Program-made: the position numbers and the translations under genes
The notes under the pieces: model-generated
What the model was told of the DNA's origin: nothing
Seen by the model: only the letters and a program-made list of their open reading frames with translations
Databases searched by the model: none
From: Stigonema ocellatum SAG 48.90 = DSM 106950
GTDB lineage: Bacteria > Cyanobacteriota > Cyanobacteriia > Cyanobacteriales > Nostocaceae
Reading direction: 5' to 3'
NCBI GenBank assembly: GCA_016903675.1
Contig: JADQBA010000170.1
Span: forward strand, 1-17,349
DNA: 17,349 nt
Part shown: positions 12,214-17,349 of the stretch, piece by piece
How positions within the stretch are numbered: position 1 is the first letter of the stretch
How the letters are laid out: every line of letters begins with the position of its first letter

Positions 12214-13584
12214 AGCCTGCATGGCAGTTGTCAAGGGGGTTCCAGAAGATGCCTTAAAGAAAAATTGGTCGGAGCCTCGCTGTTTTTCTGGAAATGGTGC
12301 GACGATTAACTTAACATTTGGTTTTCGTTGTTGTTTAACAATACCTAAATCTTTATTTTCGGGCGCAGCAAAATACTTTATTGGGTCAGTAGCCTTACCT
12401 TTTTGATGAGCTACATAAAAATGGTAAAGTCCGCGATAAATCATTTCTAATGAAATGGAATCAAAAGGCAAAGAGAGTTCGTCTGCAACGGCATCACCCA
12501 AATCGACCAATACAGCGTAAAATAACCAAGTTCCCCAAATCTGTAGCTGAATACCGTTAATAGAACCAGTCCACAAATAACTTAAACCCAAGAGTCTTTT
12601 GACAGTATTAAAAGCATCCTCAATTCTCCAACGCCTTTGATATAAATCTGCCACGACGTAGGGAGGTAACACATGAGGATCAAGTAAGCTTGTCAAATAA
12701 AAATGCCAAGTCTTACCAGAACGTACTTCAATCAAACGTAAGGTGATAAATGGAGTTTTAGTCGTACCATATCCCAGACGAATCAACCTATCCCGCAAAG
12801 AATAACTATCAGTAAAAACTTGCTCAATTTTGATTGATGCTCCCTTCTTTAATCGAGTAATAAAGTGAATTTCCTTTTCGATAAGTTGCAGCCAAAAGCT
12901 AAAATGATAAAATCCCCTATCCAGCAATAGTAAGGTTTTGGGTGCAACTAATTGTAAGATATTTTCTTCAAGCTTGATATCAGAAGCTTTTGGATTTTCT
13001 TGAAACCAAATCTCTACAGGTAGCCTGGTCATTAAATCTATAACTGTTGCCATTTTCCCTGCTAATTGCCCTTTTGGAATATCTTCCAAGCTTTTGAGCT
13101 TGCAAAACAATGCTTCTAGTGTTGAGCCATCTATTATCCAAATTCTTGAAAATTTCGTCAATGTGAATTGAATGCTTTCTGGTAGAGGTCGTTGATTTCT
13201 GTTGTGCCAAGCAGTTCTTAAATGCGGTAATAAATCTTTAAATACTCGCTCAAATAATTCGGCCGGAAAACTTAAAAATCTTTGAGACATTGCTTGTTGA
13301 GTAACCTCTGTGGGTTTAACCCACAAAAAACCTTCTCTTGCTAGCATTCTTGTCAGTTCCGTCACCCCTGCTACGTCTCGCCAAAGAAGAGTTAACACTG
13401 CTGCTACCATCAACGGTAAGTTGAGAATTCTATCTCTTAATCCCAATTTTCGGCAGTAATTTTCTTGTACAGTAATAGCTGGCGTTAATAATGCCTCTAG
13501 TTGTTCGGCGATCGCTTCGTCTTCAGGCATTGGTCTTTGAGTCTTTTTGGCATGGTCACGGTTGGTTTTTCGGCTAGCACCCAT
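12211..13584 (-). CDS. IS4-family transposase
   Basis: This DDE transposase excises and inserts its IS. Numbered from the GTG at 13602 the frame has 463 codons; ATG at codon 7 (13584, MGASRKTNRDH) is the likelier start. Catalytic residues are visible: Asp158 (IIDGST), Asp228 (LLLDRGFYHF) and Glu328 within YQRRWRIEDAFNTVK. That stretch fits the IS4 signature Y-(2)-R-(3)-E-(6)-K exactly (Tyr321, Arg324, Glu328, Lys335). The length is normal for the family and the frame is intact, so it is probably functional. A HIP1 site lies in its 5' part. No strong ribosome binding site is seen, consistent with low expression. Confidence 0.95.
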   Translation of the reverse strand: MGASRKTNRDHAKKTQRPMPEDEAIAEQLEALLTPAITVQENYCRKLGLRDRILNLPLMVAAVLTLLWRDVAGVTELTRMLAREGFLWVKPTEVTQQAMSQRFLSFPAELFERVFKDLLPHLRTAWHNRNQRPLPESIQFTLTKFSRIWIIDGSTLEALFCKLKSLEDIPKGQLAGKMATVIDLMTRLPVEIWFQENPKASDIKLEENILQLVAPKTLLLLDRGFYHFSFWLQLIEKEIHFITRLKKGASIKIEQVFTDSYSLRDRLIRLGYGTTKTPFITLRLIEVRSGKTWHFYLTSLLDPHVLPPYVVADLYQRRWRIEDAFNTVKRLLGLSYLWTGSINGIQLQIWGTWLFYAVLVDLGDAVADELSLPFDSISLEMIYRGLYHFYVAHQKGKATDPIKYFAAPENKDLGIVKQQRKPNVKLIVAPFPEKQRGSDQFFFKASSGTPLTTAMQA

Positions 13585-13674
13585 ATTTACCCGCACAATC
13601 ACTCAATTACTGGTCAATTCTATCGTTTACTTGTTTTTTTCTGGCGATCGCGAAAAGTATTTGAGAGATTTTTG

Positions 13675-13754
13675 ATAATGATAATAAGATAAAGAGTGGG
13701 AGAGTCAGCCAATGGCTGACTCTCCCACTCTTTCCCTTTTTTGATTATCATTAT
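13675..13754. terminator. Perfect 20-bp hairpin with outer arms, inside the IS end
   Basis: AAAGAGTGGGAGAGTCAGCC (13691-13710) pairs perfectly with 13714-13733 around the loop AAT, and CCCTTTTTT follows on the plus strand. Further arms ATAATGATAAT (13675-13685) and ATTATCATTAT (13744-13754) enclose it. It lies between the right IS end and the transposase start. It would stop or sequester transcripts entering from outside, a known IS strategy, or act as a rho-independent terminator on the plus strand. Confidence 0.8.
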
Positions 13755-13781
13755 ATTTTAGTGTTTTTCTACACCAAGAGG

Positions 13782-13820
13782 TATTGACAAAATATACTCA
13801 TTTCTAACTTGTTACCAATG
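13782..13820 (+). promoter_or_regulatory. Right IS end with outward -35-like TTGACA
   Basis: TATTGACAAAA (13782-13792) lies 23 bases before the terminal repeat (13805-13820). The same word and the same 23-base spacing occur at 16049-16087, so the box is conserved in the IS end. It could form a hybrid promoter with a -10 at or beyond the boundary; the present flank shows none clearly. Confidence 0.5.
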
Positions 13821-14060
13821 GAGGTAATCGCTTACTTCGACAATAGAACAACTAGTGGTGTTGTTGAAGGTATTAATAACAAACTTAAACTGATTAAACG
13901 CTCTAGTTATGGCTTTAGAAACTTTGAAAACTTTCAAGCTAGATGTTTATTGAACTGGCATTTTATTTATTATTTTAACATACTATGTACTGAAGAACCA
14001 TTATTATTCAACTACGAACATATTTTATTTAGACAAGCGACTCCAAGTAAAATTTGTTAA
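13821..14060 (+). pseudogene. ISL3-family transposase, C-terminal fragment
   Basis: The frame directly after the IS4 right end reads EVIAYFDNRTTSGVVEGINN then KLKLIKRSSYGFRNFENF and CLLNWHF. This is the conserved C-terminal part of ISL3 transposases, including the glutamate region (VVEGINNKLK). About 80 residues remain of the roughly 400 usual. The N-terminal part is missing, and the left flank of the IS4 element does not supply it. The last residues (from about 13980) run into the 3' end of the ankyrin gene and may be beyond the original stop. No function is expected. Confidence 0.8.
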
Positions 14061-15737
14061 GTCTAAAACGCAATCAAGCGAATTATCCACATATTCTTCT
14101 TCGTCATTCACCATTACACATAGTTTACCACCCGTAATATAAATTTTATTTGTTTCTTTATAGCTAGCTTTATGTTTGCTAATCCAGCCGGGTTTTTCCC
14201 CTGATGTTTCTACTTTTTCTATTTTGAATGTTTTGCAATCTAAACGATAAACTGGCGTTTCGTTGGTAATTCTTTGATCGTCATAGCCTAAATTGCCAAT
14301 AATATATATATATTCTCCAACTAACGTTGCTGAATGAAAGTCTGTTGGCGGAAATATCTCCTCTGGATAACCAAAAATTTGAAAATTCCCATCGCGAGTA
14401 TAAACTACTATATCGTTATATATACAAAAGTCTGGGTCGCAAAAATCTTCGTGTTCGCCAGCTATTTCTATTATTCTTCCATCTGGTAGTTCTGTAATTG
14501 TTCTCCCAAAACGGTCATAGCACCATACTGGTTCGTTATAATTTTCATCGCCAAATTTTTTTCTAGCGTAGTAAGAATCTTGACCATTACGAACCATTTC
14601 TTGCCAAAAATCGATATCCATTAATTCTGGATTTTTTGTGCCAAATCGTCGGTGTTTTCCGGCTAAATATTGTTCTGAGGATATTTGTATGTCGCTATAA
14701 TTTACTTGAGTTAGCAATCTTCGCATATCATTACTAATTTCGCTTAAATCTTCCCCTGCTTGCACGAGCATTTTGACAATTTGCAGATTGCTGGCTAGTG
14801 TAATTGCTTTGTCGTCATATTTAGTAACTTTGCTGGGATTTGCGCCTGCTTCTAGAAGGATGCGTACGCAATCTGTTCTACCGTTTTCTGCTGCTACCAT
14901 TAACGCGGTGCTTTCATACTCGTTGGTGGCTTCGATATCAAACCCTTCTGCAATTAACCATTGAAGAATTTCAATGTTATTGTTGTCGATAGCGAACATG
15001 AGGGGTGTTTTTCCAGAAAATCCGCAGTCGTCGCGATTTGCTCCTGCTGATAATAGTAATTTTGCTTTGGATATATCTCCTACGTGAACGCTCAAAAGCC
15101 AGGGTGTCTTTTCACCGTCGCTCGCGGTTAAGTCTGCTCCTTTATTGAGTAATTCTTTGACATCGTCTGCGCTCTGGAAAGCGATGGAGTGCATTAATTC
15201 TGTCCACCCTAGTTGTTTTGCGTCAGCACCTGATTCTAGTAGAAGCTTGACTGCGTCAAATCTTCCAATTCTTGAAGCAATTGAAATTGCGGACTCTCCG
15301 TAACTGCTAACGCCGCTTGCGGAAGCACCTCTGGAGATGAGTAAGTTTAATATGGATAGTAAGTTTTGGTTAAGGGATGCATTCTCGCTGTACATGGCGT
15401 CCATTAAGGCATCATAACCATTTTGGTTTTGATAGTTAATATTTGCTCCAGCGTCTAATAGGTATTGGATTTTCTCAAAATTACCGGATTTGAGGGCGAA
15501 TCCAAGTACTGTTTTTTTTCTCTCGATATTTGGATACTCGTTTACTAGAGCATTGACGTTTGCGCCTTGGGATACTAGTAATTTGAGCATTTCCACGCTT
15601 GCGCTGGGGCTTGTTATGGCGCATACGAGTGGTGTTTGATACTCGGTTTCGTCTACGCAATCGACATCGATTCCGTTGGCTAGTTCTCGCGCTACTCCTG
15701 GGATGTCTCCAAGTCTAGCGAAAGTGTGGATTTGCAT
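14025..15737 (-). CDS. Ankyrin-repeat protein with kelch-like C-terminus
   Basis: This 570-aa protein is probably cytoplasmic, with no signal peptide or membrane segment. Ankyrin repeats fill residues about 1-335, with the usual LLxxGAxxN pattern: LLVSQGANVNA (53), LLDAGANINYQ (93), LLISRGASASG (132), LLESGADAKQL (166), LLNKGADLTAS (196), LLSAGANRDD (228), LIAEGFDIEAT (261) and LLEAGANPSKV (294). After a linker (335-440) the C-terminus has kelch-like pieces: FHSATLVGEYIYIIGNLGY (467-485) and ASYKETNKIYITGGK (524-538). Both modules mediate protein contacts, so it may be a scaffold or effector; no partner is evident. Its 3' end overlaps the ISL3 fragment tail to tail. ATG 15737 has no clear ribosome binding site. 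Confidence 0.85.
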   Translation of the reverse strand: MQIHTFARLGDIPGVARELANGIDVDCVDETEYQTPLVCAITSPSASVEMLKLLVSQGANVNALVNEYPNIERKKTVLGFALKSGNFEKIQYLLDAGANINYQNQNGYDALMDAMYSENASLNQNLLSILNLLISRGASASGVSSYGESAISIASRIGRFDAVKLLLESGADAKQLGWTELMHSIAFQSADDVKELLNKGADLTASDGEKTPWLLSVHVGDISKAKLLLSAGANRDDCGFSGKTPLMFAIDNNNIEILQWLIAEGFDIEATNEYESTALMVAAENGRTDCVRILLEAGANPSKVTKYDDKAITLASNLQIVKMLVQAGEDLSEISNDMRRLLTQVNYSDIQISSEQYLAGKHRRFGTKNPELMDIDFWQEMVRNGQDSYYARKKFGDENYNEPVWCYDRFGRTITELPDGRIIEIAGEHEDFCDPDFCIYNDIVVYTRDGNFQIFGYPEEIFPPTDFHSATLVGEYIYIIGNLGYDDQRITNETPVYRLDCKTFKIEKVETSGEKPGWISKHKASYKETNKIYITGGKLCVMVNDEEEYVDNSLDCVLDLTNFTWSRLSK

Positions 15738-16048
15738 GGTTGAGGTGGGGAAGATACAATAATTTATCTTTCCGTTACCTTATCACCCTTAGAACCAACT
15801 TTTATCAACCTCTTCTTTTTTTCTCAGAATCTATGCCAATCTCTCACAATCCTCTCCCACAGCTTACCCTGAGCTATACTTGGCTCTAATCAGACCAGAT
15901 TTCTTACGTAAAAACTCTGCTAGTTCCGTGATGGCGATCGCTTTATAAAAGTTAGGCGATGCTGCCGATGGGCAAGCGCTTACGCATCGCTAACCCAAAA
16001 ACGATGTTTTCTATCACAGTTTTTGGCGGATTTTTCACTCTATAGATA
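15738..16048. other. Intergenic region upstream of the ankyrin gene, with palindrome
   Basis: No gene is present. The region holds one HIP1 site (near 15933) and a bulged palindrome: GTTAGGCGATGC (15951-15962) and GCATCGCTAAC (15984-15994) around AAGCGCTTA-containing loop sequence. Such GCGATGC...GCATCGC repeats recur between genes in Nostoc-like genomes (from memory). The ankyrin promoter should lie near 15750-15850 but is not evident. Confidence 0.5.
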
Positions 16049-16087
16049 TATTGACAAAAGTTTTTAAGTTTTAACTTGTCACCAATG
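16049..16087 (+). mobile_element. Solo end of a related IS4-type element
   Basis: TATTGACAAAA (16049-16059) and TAACTTGTCACCAATG (16072-16087) match the right end of the IS4 element (13782-13820) with identical 23-base spacing and one mismatch in the terminal repeat. No transposase accompanies it, so it is a remnant of a second copy or a MITE-like derivative. Confidence 0.65.
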
Positions 16088-16285
16088 GGGGGAGTGGGGA
16101 GGATGGATGGGGAGCAGAGGTCCCATTATGCGGAGCAGAGGGAAAGAGCTGTATTATGTTCGTCCCCTCATCTGTATAACAATTCAAAAACTCCTCTTCC
16201 CTGCTCAAGAGCCCCCTGCCCCTCTGCCTGGTTTGGTCAAGAAGACAGCGCTCTCTATCTACACAAACTACTCCCCACTCCCCAT
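16088..16285. repeat. G-rich/C-rich low-complexity block, roughly palindromic
   Basis: The left part is G-rich (GGGGGAGTGGGGAGGATGG, GGGGAGCAGAGG, GGAGCAGAGGG). The right part is C-rich (TTCCCTGCTC, CCCCCTGCCCCTCTGCC, CTCCCCACTCCCCAT), so the ends can pair as an imperfect long hairpin. Blocks of GGGGAGTGGGG and GGAGCAGGG words are common between cyanobacterial genes. The plus-strand frames here (16076-16504) look like translated low complexity. Confidence 0.5.
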
Positions 16286-17238
16286 TTTCAAGTTAGAGGG
16301 AGGTGCCTCAAAACAGAGTCGGTGAAGATCATCAAGAAAGACCCAGAATATATGCCAGGTGGCTTCAGCTCCATCCTGCACAGCCTTCGGAGCAGATCCC
16401 TGATCGTTTATCAGCAGCGCGAGGTTGTGGGACGCACAAAACCAGTAAAAATCGGACAGCCTTGTTTAAAACTAATTAGTTTGAACACCAGACCCACCGT
16501 CTAGGAAGGCTGTCCGATTTTTACCAGGATCATTCCACGGGAGTCGGCAGCGTGTTCAAGCTCGAGCTGCTCGTGTACATGCAGCCAGGTGAGGGCTTCG
16601 GGCTTGATGTCGTCCTGCCTACGCATCTCGTTACCAACACACAGGTCGAACTTCTTGGCGTAGATCTCCGTGACCATCGCCGCGCCGACGCCCTGGTATG
16701 GATCGGGAGCCTGGAACTGAGCAGTAAGCCCCAAGCCAAGGTTGCGACCAGGCTGTATCATCTCATCCACAAACTGAGGCGGACGCCAACACTCAATCCC
16801 AGCTAGGAGCTGATCAAAGAGCACAGCGTGAATACGTGTAAAATCTCCGTCCCCAAGCTCATCGTTTAATTGCTTAGCCAACACTGAGCGGATGCGGTTA
16901 TCGCCAATTCGCGCCGTCAGGTCAGCAAGCCACATCACGAAGTCACGCGCCCCCTCATGGATGTTCACCAACAGGAGCCACAAGACTCCTGCATTGAAGG
17001 GCTCAGTGCGCAGGCGCTGAAAGAACGGGTGGTCGGCAACACTGACAGCTTCGTAGCGCAACATCAGCGCCTCCATCGGAGTGACCGAGTTGAGATTGGT
17101 GATGACATGCTCGGGACTGGTAGTCAAAGTCTGCGTAACTTGTTCCACGAATTCCTCCTGATGTGAAATTGCATCAAGTCTGCTGGAAGTATTTTGGAAA
17201 GTATTGACATTACAGCAATTTTCAGGTAATTGAACCAC
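16268..17238 (-). pseudogene. Haem-oxygenase-like diiron protein gene, broken by a MITE-like insertion
   Basis: From GTG 17238 the frame codes 239 native residues, then six from the insertion and a stop at 16501. The protein looks like an iron-containing redox enzyme of the haem-oxygenase-like fold: HPFFQRL (70-76), VNIHEGARDF (91-100), NDELGDGDFTRIHAVLF (125-141) and LHVHEQLELEHAADS (219-233), with Glu/His ligands in each helix. Beyond the insertion, in another frame (about 16434-16268), lies the expected C-terminus: SHNLALLINDQGSAPKAVQD then GAEATWHIFWVFLDDLHRL. Excising the 78-bp element and one CCAG copy does not restore the frame, so a further one-base change occurred. The gene is GC-richer than its neighbours. 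The native start may be further downstream. Confidence 0.75.
16446..16523. mobile_element. 78-bp MITE-like insertion with TIRs and CCAG flanks
   Basis: GTAAAAATCGGACAGCCTT (16445-16463) and AAGGCTGTCCGATTTTTAC (16506-16524) are perfect 19-bp inverted repeats around 42 bases. CCAG flanks both sides (16442-16445 and 16524-16527), so either a 4-bp target duplication with element TAAAAATCGG...CCGATTTTTA, or a TA-type insertion. It supplies the stop codon that ends the redox-protein frame. It has no coding capacity, so it must have been moved by a transposase elsewhere. Confidence 0.75.
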
Positions 17239-17278
17239 AAAATGTGAGAAACTAGGGATAGAGTGATTGTTTAATTAG

Positions 17279-17349
17279 ATGCCAGTAGCTTACGCAAAAG
17301 ATTTACGTGCTCGTGTAATTGCAGCGTGGGAAGCAAAGGAAGGCTCTCA
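17279..17349 (+). CDS. IS630-type transposase, N-terminal part (runs off the window)
   Basis: The ATG at 17279 starts MPVAYAKDLRARVIAAWEAK then EGS, which matches the start of IS630-family transposases (MP-x-AYS-x-DLR-x-RV-x-A...), the beginning of their first helix-turn-helix. Only about 23 codons are visible. The IS left end should lie in 17239-17278, upstream of the broken redox gene, but no inverted repeat can be checked without the right half. Confidence 0.65.
   Translation, partial: MPVAYAKDLRARVIAAWEAKEGS

Larger units (their letters stand above)
12198..13820 (-). mobile_element. Complete IS4-family insertion sequence
   Basis: This 1623-bp element has perfect 16-bp terminal inverted repeats, CATTGGTAACAAGTTA at 12198-12213 and TAACTTGTTACCAATG at 13805-13820. 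It carries one transposase gene on the minus strand, whose stop codon lies inside the left repeat. A strong hairpin sits between the gene start and the right end. TTGACA at 13784 points outward like a -35 box. The flanks (GGGGGAGTG on the left, GAGGTAATC on the right) show no target duplication, and the flanking genes differ, so the ends are not those of a simple insertion. Confidence 0.9.

Noticed and set aside
11775..12309. Plus-strand frames of 103 and 66 codons
   Set aside because: They are antisense to the truncated tail gene and the transposase and are made largely of the TGTTGAA repeat words.
16076..16504. Plus-strand frame of 142 codons
   Set aside because: It runs through the G/C-rich low-complexity block, antisense to the redox pseudogene, and into the MITE; it has no protein-like pattern.

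Overview
The window looks like an accessory (genomic island or plasmid) stretch of a filamentous, Nostocales-type cyanobacterium. The HIP1 palindrome GCGATCGC recurs through most of it (for example near 1019, 2120, 2750, 7170, 8034, 8091, 9483, 9562, 10452, 11036, 11110, 11912, 13508, 13645 and 15933). Several protein families are typical of cyanobacterial mobile DNA, and there are many IS pieces and broken genes. No core gene and no tRNA or rRNA was recognised.

Layout. (a) 1-790: a row of four 'TTTGCA-N3-AATGTGGTTT' repeats resembling the end of a TnsB/TniA-type (Tn7-like) transposon, then two small minus-strand genes, a truncated membrane protein and a stand-alone DUF697 domain. An 82-bp direct duplication spans them. 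(b) 960-8367, all minus strand: the defence block. It reads, in transcription order, a small Xre-type HTH regulator (8367-8083), a beta-class DNA methyltransferase of 881 aa (7935-5290), and a DEAH helicase-nuclease of 996 aa (5290-2300) that shares one base with the methyltransferase. Next come methyltransferase-tail and zinc-ribbon remnants and a 272-aa protein with a nuclease-like D...QxK signature (1913-1095). The methyltransferase and helicase form a type III-like restriction-modification pair. The helicase gene has an in-frame TAA that removes the last 47 codons. (c) 8653-9423, plus strand: a GC-rich lipoprotein gene matching the proteobacterial CDP-diacylglycerol pyrophosphatase Cdh, probably acquired by transfer. 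(d) 9574-12197: plasmid-like small genes. They include a 264-aa protein whose ends are separated by frame changes, an unrecognised 101-aa protein, an Xre HTH regulator and the tail of a larger gene cut by an IS. (e) 12198-13820: a complete IS4-family element with perfect 16-bp ends and a strong internal hairpin. It abuts the 3' end of an ISL3 transposase gene. (f) 14025-15737: an ankyrin-repeat protein with a kelch-like C-terminus. (g) 15900-17349: an intergenic palindrome, a lone IS4-type end, G/C-rich low-complexity DNA and a haem-oxygenase-like diiron protein gene broken by a 78-bp MITE-like insertion and a frame change. The 5' end of an IS630-type transposase runs off the window.

The methyltransferase would protect host DNA by adenine or cytosine-N4 methylation, while the translocating helicase-nuclease cuts unmodified DNA. 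The upstream HTH protein may time their expression. The truncated nuclease tail, the repeat-bracketed nuclease-like gene and the many insertions suggest a defence island in flux, possibly cargo of or neighbour to the transposon whose end lies at the left edge.
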